Of a stretch of DNA of 64,000 nt, positions 31,505 to 39,906 are shown piece after piece. The notes beneath the pieces are model-generated. The model ran no database searches, was not told where the DNA came from, and saw nothing but the letters and a program-made list of their open reading frames with translations. Origin of the DNA: Micromonospora lupini (lineage in GTDB: Bacteria; Actinomycetota; Actinomycetes; Mycobacteriales; Micromonosporaceae); assembly GCF_026342015.1 (NCBI RefSeq), contig NZ_JAPENL010000002.1:2609001-2673000 (forward strand), written 5' to 3'. Numbering within the stretch: position 1 is the first letter of the stretch; each line of letters starts with the position of its first letter. The translations under genes were made by a program, and so were the position numbers.

Positions 31505-34183
31505 TCAGCCCGCGCCGCCGCCTTCGTGGCCCGGGATCGACCGCAGCGCGGCCCACAGCTCGGACCGGCCGGTCACGCCGAGCTTGGTGTAGATCCGCTG
31601 CAGGTGGTTCTCCACGGTGCGGGCGGAGAGGTAGAGCCGCTCGGCGATGGCCTTGCTCGTCGCGCCGTGCGCGGCGAGGCGGGCCACCTGCCACTCGCGA
31701 TCGGTAAGCACCGGCGCCCCGGCCCGCAGCGCCGGCGTGCGGATCAGGTCGCAACGGCCGAGCAGCCCCGCCAGACGCTCGCGCGCCTCGCCGGCCGCCA
31801 CCGAGTGTTGCTGGCGCAGCAGGTGCAGGGCCTGGGCGGTGGCCTCGGCGGCGTACACGGTCAGCTCCAGCGCGGCGTAGTCGTCGGCGACCGCCAGCAG
31901 ATCCGCGGGGGAGTCGGTCACCGCGGCCCGTGCGTGCCGGGCCAGCAGCGGCGGGAGCACCCCGTCCACCCGCTCGGACAGCTCGGCGAGACGCTGCGCC
32001 ACGGTGCGCCGCCCGCCGTCGGAGCAGGTGGGCCCGACCGGCCCGCCGGCCTGGTCCAACCGGACCAGGTCGTGCAGAACGTGCACCTCGTGCCCGGCGA
32101 AACCGTCCGCACGCAGCCGGTCGGCCAGGTCGTTGAGCTGCTTGACCGCGCCCGGCAGGTCACCCGACGCGGCGAGCACCGCGCCCCGGGCCTGCTCCAG
32201 CCACGGGTAGAGCACCGCCATGCCCGGCGCGTGGGTGCGGTCGGCCTCGGCCATCGCCTCGCTGGCCTGCGCGGCGTCGCCGCGCAGCGCCGCCGCCTGG
32301 GCCCGTTCGGCCTGGGCCAGACCGGCGTAGACCCGGCTGGTCGCCAGCACCGCGCACGCGCCCAACGACGTCCGCATCGCCGAGTCGCTCTGCCCGCGCA
32401 GTCGCGCGGCGTACGCCTGGAGGATGGCCAGGTATCCGGTGCCGAGCCGGAAGTCACCGGCGCCGGCCAGGTCGGCGAACTCGTCGGCCACGATCGCGTC
32501 GATCCCGACGAGGTCGCCGGTGAGCATGAGCCGGGTGCCGCGGGCCAGCTCCAGGGCCAGTTGCAAATAAGGCATGTCGGTGCGCCAACTGGCTGCCGCG
32601 GAGTGCACCTGTGCGATCGCCGCGCCGCTGCGGGTCAGCTGACCCTGGGCGGCCTGGACGTACGCGATGGTGCTGCGGGCCAGCTCGCGGGCGGCGATGC
32701 TGGCGGCAGGCCGATCGAGCACTGTCTGACTGAGCCGTACGGCGGTGGTCGTGTCGAGCCGGTGCAACCGCATGATCGCCTCGAAGGCGTGCACCCGGGC
32801 CCGGTCGGCCGAGTCGCCGAGCTGCTCGACCCGGCTCGCGATTTCCTCCACCGTGGACTCTCGACTGAGCCCCCAGTAGCTGACCATGCCGCGCACTGTC
32901 AGCCACCGGCAGAGCCGGCGTTCGTCCCCGGCCTCCAGGGTCACCGCGTCGAGGACGGTGATCGCCTCGTCGGGTCGGTCGGCGAACATCAGGATCGTGG
33001 CCAGCAGCTCCGCCGCGTCCGAGCCGCCGTCGGCGTGCAGCGCGGCCCGGGCCAGCCGGGTCGCCAGCGGCACGTCGTAGCGGGTGAACGCCTGCATCGC
33101 GGCGTCCACGAGCAGGGCGGCGTCCTGTGCGGTGCCCGAGTCGAGCCGCCAGACCGCCACCCGCAGCAGGTCGTCGCGGCGGCGCTTGCCGACCTGCTCC
33201 AGCAGCTCGGCGAGGTGTGCCTGGAGGCGTCGGGTGCGGCTGACCGGGCACCGGCGCCGCATCACCTCGCCGTAGAGCGGGTGGGCCAGGCGTACGTTCG
33301 TCCGCCGGTCGTGCTGGACGACTGTGATCAGCCCGCGCTCCTCGGCGAACTCCACATCGGACTGCTCGGCGGCCTGGTTGAGCAGGTGCAGGCCGAGCGG
33401 TTCGCCGAAGGCGACCAGCTCGACGACAGTGCGTACGCCGTCGGTGAGCTGCCCGACGCGGGTGTCGATCAGCTCGGTGAGGCTTGGCGCCAGCTCCAGC
33501 CGCCCGGTCCACTTCCAGATCCCGTAGGTGCGCTTCAACTCCTCGCTGCCGTTGGCGGCGTGCACCAGCTCGCGCAGCAGCAGCGGGTTGCCGGCCGACA
33601 GTCGGCCGAGTCGGTCGGCGGAGCCGGCGTCGACCGGGCCGCCCAGGATCGCCGCCAGCAGGCCGGCGGTCTCCGACGGTGGCATGGGGGTCAACTCGAC
33701 GTGCTCGACCAGGTCGTCGGTCCAGAGTGCGCGAATCGGAAGCGGGATCTGTTCGCCGTCGCGCAGGGTGCCCACGACTGTGGCGTTGTCGGCGCGGGCG
33801 ACCAGATGAACCAGCGCCGCGGAGGGCGGGTCGAGGAGGTGCGCGTCGTCGATGGCGAGCACGATCCGCCGGCCGGCGGCCTGCTGTTGCAGAACACCCA
33901 ACGCCCAGCGGAGTATGCCGGCGGGGGAGAGGCCCTGGGGCTGCTCCGCCGGGAGGACCTGCACCAGCCCACCGAACGGCAGCGCCGCCGTGGTGGCGCT
34001 GGCCGCGATGGACCAGATCGCGTACCTGTCGGTGGGCAGGGTGCTGACACCCTCGCGCAGCAGCCGGCTCTTGCCGATGCCCGCGCTGCCACTGAAGAAG
34101 AGCCCTCGGCCGGCCTCGCCGGTCACCGCCGCCAGCAGGCGGTTGAGCTCGTCGGTTCGGCCGACGAACTTCCATCGACTCAT
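31505..34183 (-). CDS. Large ATP-binding LuxR-family regulator (LAL-like)
   Basis: 892 residues from the ATG at 34183; an in-frame GTG at 34228 would add 15. The N-terminal ATPase has Walker A GSAGIGKSR near residue 30 and Walker B IVLAIDDAHLL near residue 105. A long middle of helical repeats (TPR-like) follows. The C-terminus is a LuxR helix-turn-helix (LTDREWQVARLAAHGATSKAIAERLYLSARTVENHLQRIY). Such STAND/LAL regulators activate transcription when a ligand binds. The transcript is probably leaderless. It is divergent from the GTPase-like gene. The target is unknown. Confidence 0.9.
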   Translation of the reverse strand: MSRWKFVGRTDELNRLLAAVTGEAGRGLFFSGSAGIGKSRLLREGVSTLPTDRYAIWSIAASATTAALPFGGLVQVLPAEQPQGLSPAGILRWALGVLQQQAAGRRIVLAIDDAHLLDPPSAALVHLVARADNATVVGTLRDGEQIPLPIRALWTDDLVEHVELTPMPPSETAGLLAAILGGPVDAGSADRLGRLSAGNPLLLRELVHAANGSEELKRTYGIWKWTGRLELAPSLTELIDTRVGQLTDGVRTVVELVAFGEPLGLHLLNQAAEQSDVEFAEERGLITVVQHDRRTNVRLAHPLYGEVMRRRCPVSRTRRLQAHLAELLEQVGKRRRDDLLRVAVWRLDSGTAQDAALLVDAAMQAFTRYDVPLATRLARAALHADGGSDAAELLATILMFADRPDEAITVLDAVTLEAGDERRLCRWLTVRGMVSYWGLSRESTVEEIASRVEQLGDSADRARVHAFEAIMRLHRLDTTTAVRLSQTVLDRPAASIAARELARSTIAYVQAAQGQLTRSGAAIAQVHSAAASWRTDMPYLQLALELARGTRLMLTGDLVGIDAIVADEFADLAGAGDFRLGTGYLAILQAYAARLRGQSDSAMRTSLGACAVLATSRVYAGLAQAERAQAAALRGDAAQASEAMAEADRTHAPGMAVLYPWLEQARGAVLAASGDLPGAVKQLNDLADRLRADGFAGHEVHVLHDLVRLDQAGGPVGPTCSDGGRRTVAQRLAELSERVDGVLPPLLARHARAAVTDSPADLLAVADDYAALELTVYAAEATAQALHLLRQQHSVAAGEARERLAGLLGRCDLIRTPALRAGAPVLTDREWQVARLAAHGATSKAIAERLYLSARTVENHLQRIYTKLGVTGRSELWAALRSIPGHEGGGAG

Positions 34184-34189
34184 CCGCGC

Positions 34190-34195
34190 AGCATA
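34190..34195 (-). promoter_or_regulatory. -10 box of a probable leaderless promoter
   Basis: TATGCT on the minus strand, 6 bases before the ATG at 34183; this supports that start over the GTG at 34228. Confidence 0.45.
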
Positions 34196-34380
34196 TCCAT
34201 CGGATTCCGTCCGCGCCCGCACCGTCACGCAGCGAAGTTGAGTAGTCGCACAATTACCGGTGAGTATCCGAAGTGTTCCGCCTGGTCGGCCGGCCGAACG
34301 TACTCTTCCGACATCCGGGTAGTGTCACCGGAATTTCCACGCGACCGGCGCGCCGGTCGCCTGCCCTGGGAGGCCACCCG

Positions 34381-35931
34381 ATGCAGCAGGGCCCTCTCCC
34401 CTCACTCGACTCGCCCGGCGACATGTCCAGCTCAGCCGACCTGCCGAGCTGTGGCCCGCTGCCCACCGAGCCCGGTGTGCCGCCTCCCCGGGCGGACGAG
34501 CCGCTCGGCGTGGTCGCCGTCGGCCCGGCCGGCGCCGACAGGCGTGCGGTCCTCGCCAGCCTCGTCGGGCTCGACCCGGTGATGCTCACCGTGCCGGCGG
34601 GCAGTTGGCTGCTGGTCCGGCACGCCGTGGTGCCCACGCGCGCGGCGTTCGTCCCCGGCTACCGGCAGCCGCACTCGTACGGCGCGGACCGGGACGCCGC
34701 GGGCCCGGCGTTGGCCCGCCCGCCGCGGCGGGTCGAGCTGAGCGTGCCCGAGCCGCTGCTGCGCCACTTCACCCTGATCGACACACCCGACACGGGCGCG
34801 CTCGGCGTGGCCGGCGTCCGGGTGCTGCGCGACGCCGTCGGCCGGGCCGGCGCGCTGCTCTTCGTGATCGCGGCCGACCAGGCGTTCACGGCCCAGGAGC
34901 TGAATCTGCTCGCCGAGATGGCCGAGGCCCCGGTGGAGGTCGTCTTCGCGGTGAGCCCGGGTGCGGCCGGTTGGGCGCCGCTTACCGACTGCGTGGCCAT
35001 GACGGAGGACGCGGGGGCGTCCGTCTCGCCGGCCGACGGTCGGTCGGGGGAGGTGGACCCGGTCGCGGTGACAGTCGAGGCGCACCGGGCGGCGCTGCTG
35101 GCGGCGGTCCCCTCCCTGGCCGGCGCGCGCTGGTTCCCGATCGACGGCGCCGACTCCGCCGGCGACCTGCGCCGGGCGCTTGTGGGCTGGTCGGCGAGCG
35201 AGGGTTTGCAACGGGCCAGCGCCGATCCGCCGGTGCTGCCGGGGCAGCACGACCGGGTGGCGGTGTCCGCCGACCCGGGGGACTGGTCCGAGCGGCTCGA
35301 CCGGCAGACCCGCTCCTGCGCCCAGCGGATCCGCCAGCACCTGGCCCTGGAGTTGGCGAACGTCCACCTGCGGGCCGTGCAGGAGATCGTCTTCGGAGTC
35401 GGCTGCGCCGGCCTGCCGGACCTGCTCGACCGGGAGATGGCGGCGCTGTCGCTGCTGGCCACCGCGCAGTGCGACCACGCGGTGCGGGGCATCGTGGCCG
35501 ACGCCGCCGCCCAGGTGCTCGGCGCGGCGCCGGCGGAGGGCGTCCGCCGTCGGATCGCCACCGCCGTCCAGTACGGCCTGGCCGACCACCGCGCCGGGCG
35601 CGACCTGGACCGGGTCCTGCTGATCACGAGTACGGCGGGTGTGGCCGGGCTGACCGGCGCGGAGGCGATCGACGCGCTCGCCGGCTATCCGACGGCGACC
35701 CGTGACGAGGTGCTTCCTCCGGTCGCGGTGGCGCTCTCCGGCGGGTGCTGGCAGCAGTGGCGTACCCCGGGCAACGACGACCACAGCGCCGCGCGGGCCT
35801 GGTCCCAGCGGGCGTTGCGGGAGGTCGAGTTGGAGCTTTCCCGGGAGATCTCCCGACGGTTCGAGGTGATCCGCCTCTCGCTGGGCGTGGTGCTCTCCGA
35901 TGCAGTCGACCACGGCATCCTGCTCGCCTGA
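34381..35931 (+). CDS. Degenerate dynamin/Era-like GTPase-type protein, function unknown
   Basis: 516 residues from the ATG at 34381 with GGGAGG 7 bases upstream. The G3 element is clear (HFTLIDTPDTG, Asp134), and flanking strands match a TRAFAC GTPase. At the P-loop position residues 48-57 read GPAGADRRAV, which lacks the GK(S/T) needed for phosphate binding. No NKxD is seen. The C-terminal part is helical, with paired charged stretches. It may be a structural relative of bacterial dynamin-like proteins. A role in membranes or stress is only a guess. Confidence 0.6.
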   Translation: MQQGPLPSLDSPGDMSSSADLPSCGPLPTEPGVPPPRADEPLGVVAVGPAGADRRAVLASLVGLDPVMLTVPAGSWLLVRHAVVPTRAAFVPGYRQPHSYGADRDAAGPALARPPRRVELSVPEPLLRHFTLIDTPDTGALGVAGVRVLRDAVGRAGALLFVIAADQAFTAQELNLLAEMAEAPVEVVFAVSPGAAGWAPLTDCVAMTEDAGASVSPADGRSGEVDPVAVTVEAHRAALLAAVPSLAGARWFPIDGADSAGDLRRALVGWSASEGLQRASADPPVLPGQHDRVAVSADPGDWSERLDRQTRSCAQRIRQHLALELANVHLRAVQEIVFGVGCAGLPDLLDREMAALSLLATAQCDHAVRGIVADAAAQVLGAAPAEGVRRRIATAVQYGLADHRAGRDLDRVLLITSTAGVAGLTGAEAIDALAGYPTATRDEVLPPVAVALSGGCWQQWRTPGNDDHSAARAWSQRALREVELELSREISRRFEVIRLSLGVVLSDAVDHGILLA

Positions 35932-36079
35932 CCGCGTGGTCACCTCCTGGCTCGGGTCCGTCCCGCGCCTCGCGTCCGACGGATTGCGGGGCGGCTCCGG
36001 GGTGGCCAGGGCGGGTGATCCTGGCCTGCCCGGCGTTCCGGTTCCTCGGTTCCGGGAAACCGGTGGCACGATGGGGGGC

Positions 36080-36370
36080 ATGGCGGCTCCACAGGTTGCA
36101 CCGGTCGAGACGCCGGCCACTGACGACGTGCCGGCGCCCGACCGGCAATGGGTGACGATCGTGTGGGACGACCCGGTCAACCTGATGACGTACGTGACCT
36201 GGGTCTTCCAGAAGCTGTTCGGCTACAGCCGGGAGAGGGCGGAGCAGCTCATGCTTGACGTGCACCACAAGGGCCGCGCCGTGGTCTCCACGGGGGCCCG
36301 GGAGCGGATGGAGCACGACGCGTCGCAGTTGCACGCGTACGGGCTGTGGGCGACGGTGGACCGGTCGTGA
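36080..36370 (+). CDS. clpS: ClpS, adaptor of the ClpAP/ClpCP protease
   Basis: 96 residues from the ATG at 36080; another ATG at 36071 is in frame. The core matches ClpS: VTIVWDDPVNLMTYVTWVFQKLFGYS, with the N-degron pocket residues in DDPVNLMTYV, and MLDVHHKGRAVV. It presents substrates with bulky N-terminal residues to the Clp ATPase. The stop overlaps the next start (GTGA). Order clpS-DUF2017-mec-cysO-cysM is that of Rv1331-Rv1336. Confidence 0.95.
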   Translation: MAAPQVAPVETPATDDVPAPDRQWVTIVWDDPVNLMTYVTWVFQKLFGYSRERAEQLMLDVHHKGRAVVSTGARERMEHDASQLHAYGLWATVDRS

Positions 36371-36867
36371 GCATGTTCCGGCGGCAGGCCGGCCGCTATG
36401 TCGCCACCTTCGCGGTGGACGAGGTGCGGGTGCTGCGCAAGGTCGCCTCCGAGGTGGTCGGTCTGCTCACCGACGGGTTCGACCACACGGACCCGGTGGT
36501 GGGTCGGCTGTTTCCAGCGGTCTATCCGAAGGACGCGAGCGGCACCGCGGAGTTCCGCCGCTACACCGAGGGCGATCTGAAGACTGCCAAGATCGACCAG
36601 GCGGGGGCCATCCTGGCCGCGTTGCCCGACGAGGCCGGCGGCGAGGTGCGGTTGGACGCCGAGGCGGCCGAGGCGTGGCTGCGGGCGCTCAACGACGCTC
36701 GGCTGGCGATGGGTGTCCGCCTGGAGATCAAGGACGGCACGGACCTGGGTGAGGAGTTGGACGACGCGGTGACCGAGGATCCCGGCTCGAGTCGGGTGTT
36801 CCAGCTGTCGGTCTACGCGTATCTCGGGTACCTACAGGAATCGCTGCTCAACGCCTTGATCGACTAG
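36367..36867 (+). CDS. DUF2017 protein
   Basis: 166 residues from the GTG at 36367, which overlaps the clpS stop by 4 bases. The protein is mostly alpha-helical with a helix-rich middle (VDEVRVLRKVASEVVGLLTDGF) and acidic patches. It equals Rv1332-type proteins of actinobacteria, all of unknown function. Constant linkage and coupling to clpS suggest a role in Clp-dependent proteolysis, but this is inference. Confidence 0.85.
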   Translation: MSMFRRQAGRYVATFAVDEVRVLRKVASEVVGLLTDGFDHTDPVVGRLFPAVYPKDASGTAEFRRYTEGDLKTAKIDQAGAILAALPDEAGGEVRLDAEAAEAWLRALNDARLAMGVRLEIKDGTDLGEELDDAVTEDPGSSRVFQLSVYAYLGYLQESLLNALID

Positions 36868-36906
36868 GCGTGACCGGCACCACTTCAGGGCCTGCCCGGT
36901 AGGCGT

Positions 36907-36912
36907 TAGGCT
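36907..36912 (+). promoter_or_regulatory. -10 box of a probable leaderless mec promoter
   Basis: TAGGCT, with TTCAGG 17 bases upstream (36884-36889) as weak -35. It is 7 bases before the GTG at 36920, favouring this over the GTG at 36914. Confidence 0.5.
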
Positions 36913-36919
36913 GGTGCAC

Positions 36920-37408
36920 GTGCTGAGCATCGACCGGTCGATCATCGACGCGATCGTCGCCCACGCGCGCCGGGATCACCCCGACGAGGCGTGCGGCGTC
37001 GTCGCCGGCACCGTCGGCAGCGACACCCCGACCCGGCACATCCCGATGGACAACGTCGCACGGTCGATGACCTTCTACGAGTTCGACTCGATTGAGCATC
37101 TGCGGGTGTGGCGGGAGATGGACGACCGGGACGAGGAGCCCGTCGTCATCTACCACTCGCACACCGCCACCGAGGCGTATCCGTCCCGCACGGATGTCTC
37201 CTTCGCCGGCGAGCCGGGCGCGCACTACCTGCTCGTCTCGACCCGTGAGCCCGACTCGGAGGAGATCCGGTCGTTCCGGATCGTCGACGGCGTGGTCACC
37301 GAGGAGCCGGTTCGGATCGTGGAGGCCGGGGTCGACCCGCACGCCGTGCAGTCCTACATGTTCGGGCAGAGCCCGGCGACTGTCGACTACGAGTGTTCCG
37401 GCCGCTGA
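36920..37408 (+). CDS. mec: Mec, JAMM-type CysO-cysteine peptidase
   Basis: 162 residues from the GTG at 36920. The JAMM zinc protease set is complete: E23 (DEACG), H79-S-H81 (YHSH), S89 and D92 (SRTD). The M. tuberculosis orthologue Rv1334 releases cysteine from the C-terminus of the sulfur carrier CysO after CysM has joined O-phosphoserine-derived cysteine to it. It lies 65 bases before cysO. The neighbouring CysO has an unusual tail, so this enzyme may also process that tail. Confidence 0.93.
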   Translation: MLSIDRSIIDAIVAHARRDHPDEACGVVAGTVGSDTPTRHIPMDNVARSMTFYEFDSIEHLRVWREMDDRDEEPVVIYHSHTATEAYPSRTDVSFAGEPGAHYLLVSTREPDSEEIRSFRIVDGVVTEEPVRIVEAGVDPHAVQSYMFGQSPATVDYECSGR

Positions 37409-37473
37409 CCCGTCAGCGTTCGCACCCGTTCGTCCCGTCACCGTTGGCACACCCGTTTGAGGAGCACGACATC

Positions 37474-37869
37474 ATGGCCATCGAGATTCGCATCCCCACC
37501 ATCCTGCGCAGCTACACCGGCGGCGCCAAGGTCGTCGAGGGCGCCGGCGACACGCTTGGCGACCTGCTCACCGACCTGGACTCGCGGCACGCCGGGCTGC
37601 GTGGCCGCCTGGTCACCGAGGCCGGCGCGCTGCACCGTTTCGTGAACGTCTACGTCAACGACGAGGACGTCCGCTTCCTCGGCGCGCTCGACGCGAAGCT
37701 CTCCGACGGTGACAGCGTCACCATCCTGCCGGCCGTGGCCGGCGGCGCGTTCGGCTTCGCCGCGGCAGCGGCGATCAGCTCGCACAGCGCGGCGGCAGCG
37801 GCGATCAGCTCGCACAGCGCGGCGGCAGCGTCGGTCGGCCGGCACGGCGCCGCCGTCGCCGCGCGCTGA
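37474..37869 (+). CDS. cysO: CysO, ubiquitin-like sulfur carrier with a 40-residue C-terminal extension
   Basis: 131 residues from the ATG at 37474 with GAGGAG 9 bases upstream. Residues 1-91 match the ThiS/MoaD-fold carrier and end in TILPAVAGG, the point at which the M. tuberculosis protein ends and where a thiocarboxylate forms. Here the gene reads on for 40 residues: AFGFAA, two exact AISSHSAAAA repeats (100-109, 110-119), then SVGRHGAAVAAR. The DNA behind the repeats is an exact 30-bp tandem pair. The tail must be cut after Gly91 before sulfur loading. The gene ends 11 bases before cysM. Confidence 0.9.
   Translation: MAIEIRIPTILRSYTGGAKVVEGAGDTLGDLLTDLDSRHAGLRGRLVTEAGALHRFVNVYVNDEDVRFLGALDAKLSDGDSVTILPAVAGGAFGFAAAAAISSHSAAAAAISSHSAAAASVGRHGAAVAAR
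37771..37830 (+). repeat. Two exact 30-bp tandem repeats in the cysO tail
   Basis: Copies at 37771-37800 and 37801-37830, each coding for AISSHSAAAA. A partial match continues before the first copy. Length is a multiple of three, so copy change would keep the frame. Confidence 0.95.
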
Positions 37870-37880
37870 GGGCGGCCGCC

Positions 37881-38846
37881 GTGGCGCGGTACGACAGCCT
37901 GCTCGACGCCTGTGGGGGCACGCCGCTCGTCGGTCTGCCCCGGCTCTCTCCGACGGTGCCCGACGGCGCTCCGCCGGTGCGGCTCTGGGCGAAGCTGGAG
38001 GACCGGAACCCGACGGGCAGCATCAAGGACCGCGCGGCGATGTTCATGGTCCGCGCGGCGGAGGAGGCCGGCCGACTTCGGGCGGGCGACACCATCCTGG
38101 AGCCGACCAGCGGCAACACAGGCATCTCGCTGGCCATGGTGGCGAAACTGCGCGGGTACCGGCTGGTCTGCGTGATGCCCGAGAACGTCTCCACCGAGCG
38201 GGTCCAACTGCTGCGCATGTACGGGGCGGAGATCATCTTCTCGGAGGCGGCGGGCGGCTCCAACCAGGCCGTCGCGACTGCCAAGCAGATCGCCGCCGAG
38301 CACCCGGACTGGGTGATGCTCTACCAGTACGGCAACGAGGCCAACGCGCGGGCGCACTACGAGACGACAGGCCCGGAGCTGCTGCACGACCTGCCCACCA
38401 TCACGCACTTCGTGGCCGGGTTGGGCACCACAGGCACCCTGATGGGCACCGGGCGCTACCTGCGCGAGAAGGTCGAGGGCATCCAGGTCGTGGCGGCCGA
38501 GCCGCGTTACGGCGAGCTGGTCTACGGGCTGCGCAACATCGACGAGGGGTACGTGCCGGAGCTGTACGACGCCTCGGTGCTGTCCCGGCGCTTCTCGGTC
38601 GGCACCCGGGACGCGGTGCTGCGTACCCGTCAGCTCGTCGAGGTGGAGGGCATCTTCGCCGGTTTCTCCACGGGCGCGATCCTGCATGCCGCGCTCGCGG
38701 TGGCGCACGAGGCGGTCCGGGACGGCCGGCGTGCCGACGTGGCGTTCGTGGTCTGCGACGGCGGCTGGAAATATCTGTCCACGGGCGCGTACGGCGGCAC
38801 CCTCGCGGATGCCGAGGACGCGCTGGAGGGCCAGCTCTGGGCCTGA
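37881..38846 (+). CDS. cysM: CysM, CysO-dependent cysteine synthase
   Basis: 321 residues. The PLP lysine is K49 in NPTGSIKDRA, the substrate loop is EPTSGNTGISLAMVAK, and the phosphate-binding glycines are in GLGTTGTLMGTGRYL. The C-terminal ending YGGTLADAEDALEGQLWA is like Rv1336 and may close the active site. It uses O-phosphoserine and thiocarboxylated CysO as substrates, and Mec then frees cysteine. Start GTG at 37881. It is the last gene of the tight block. Confidence 0.94.
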   Translation: MARYDSLLDACGGTPLVGLPRLSPTVPDGAPPVRLWAKLEDRNPTGSIKDRAAMFMVRAAEEAGRLRAGDTILEPTSGNTGISLAMVAKLRGYRLVCVMPENVSTERVQLLRMYGAEIIFSEAAGGSNQAVATAKQIAAEHPDWVMLYQYGNEANARAHYETTGPELLHDLPTITHFVAGLGTTGTLMGTGRYLREKVEGIQVVAAEPRYGELVYGLRNIDEGYVPELYDASVLSRRFSVGTRDAVLRTRQLVEVEGIFAGFSTGAILHAALAVAHEAVRDGRRADVAFVVCDGGWKYLSTGAYGGTLADAEDALEGQLWA

Positions 38847-39042
38847 CCGTGGGAGTCCTGCCCGAACGGGCCGTCGGCGTACGCGTCGGCGGCCCGTTCC
38901 GTCGTCCGGCTCGCTGTGAGCAGGTGTCACGTTCGTGACAACTTCCAACGGATGATTCTTGTCCTCGGGCACCCCAGCGTAGGCTGCGCAGCGTGGCGTA
39001 CGCGTCGGTAGAGATCATGGCCGGGACGACCGCCGGCATAGA

Positions 39043-39059
39043 TGCTACTGACAGTAGCA
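39043..39059. promoter_or_regulatory. Perfect 17-bp palindrome upstream of the MBL-fold gene
   Basis: TGCTACTG at 39043-39050, A, CAGTAGCA at 39052-39059. It ends 13 bases before the ATG at 39073 and stands out by its lower GC. It is probably an operator for a TetR- or GntR-like dimer; the regulator is not in sight. Confidence 0.55.
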
Positions 39060-39072
39060 GTGAGACAACCCG

Positions 39073-39816
39073 ATGCGACTGACCGTCCTGGGATGTGCCG
39101 GTAGCTTCCCCGGCCCCGAGTCGCCGTGCTCCGCCTATCTCGTCGAGGCCGACGGCTTCCGCCTCCTGGTCGACTTCGGCTCGGGGTCGCTGTCCAGCCT
39201 CCAGCGGTACGTCGGGCTGCACGCCCCCGACGCCATCCTGCTGACGCACCTGCACTGTGACCACATCCTCGACGCCGCGTCGTACGTGGTGGTCCGCCGG
39301 TACGCCCCGGACGGCCCGTACCCGCCGTTGCCTGTGTACGCGCCGTCCGGCGCCCCGGACCGGCTCAGCGCCGCCTACGGCGACGACGGCACGGTGGAGG
39401 ACGTCTACCAGTTCTACGCGTTGCAGCCGGGCACCTTCCCGATCGGGCCGTTCACTGTCACCGTCGACCGGGTCAACCACCCCGTCGAGACGTACGGCGT
39501 GCGGTTGGAGCACGACGGCCGGTCGCTGTGCTACTCGTCGGACACGGCGCCCTGCGACGCGTTGCTGCGCCTGGCCCAGAACGCCGACGTGTTCCTGTGC
39601 GAGGCCAGCTACCTCGACGGCGCGGACAATCCTCCGGATCTGCACCTGACCGGCCGGGAGGCCGGCGAGACGGCGACCAAGGCGGTGGTGGGCCGGCTGC
39701 TGCTCACCCACCTGGTCGCGGCCTGGGGCAGCGAGGCGCACACGTTGGAGTCGGCCGCCGCCGCGTACACCGGGCCGCTCGAGGTGGTCCGGGCCGGCGC
39801 CAGCTACGACATCTGA
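39073..39816 (+). CDS. MBL-fold hydrolase, Rv1339-like cyclic-nucleotide phosphodiesterase
   Basis: 247 residues. The metal motif is THLHCDH (near residue 58), with further ligands H in VNHPVETYG, D in YSSDTA and H in LTHLVAAWGSEA. The protein resembles the class II-like phosphodiesterase/RNase Z fold; Rv1339, reported to cleave cAMP, is at the same place in M. tuberculosis. It may therefore lower cAMP. Between cysM and this gene the rhomboid and murI genes of the mycobacterial order are missing. Confidence 0.87.
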   Translation: MRLTVLGCAGSFPGPESPCSAYLVEADGFRLLVDFGSGSLSSLQRYVGLHAPDAILLTHLHCDHILDAASYVVVRRYAPDGPYPPLPVYAPSGAPDRLSAAYGDDGTVEDVYQFYALQPGTFPIGPFTVTVDRVNHPVETYGVRLEHDGRSLCYSSDTAPCDALLRLAQNADVFLCEASYLDGADNPPDLHLTGREAGETATKAVVGRLLLTHLVAAWGSEAHTLESAAAAYTGPLEVVRAGASYDI

Positions 39817-39906
39817 CGCCCGTCGCGGCGGTCTTGTGCCGTACTGTTCGCCGGCCGGTCAGCGGCCTGTCGCCTGGCGCACCAGTGGCACCCGCACGGT
39901 GTGGGC

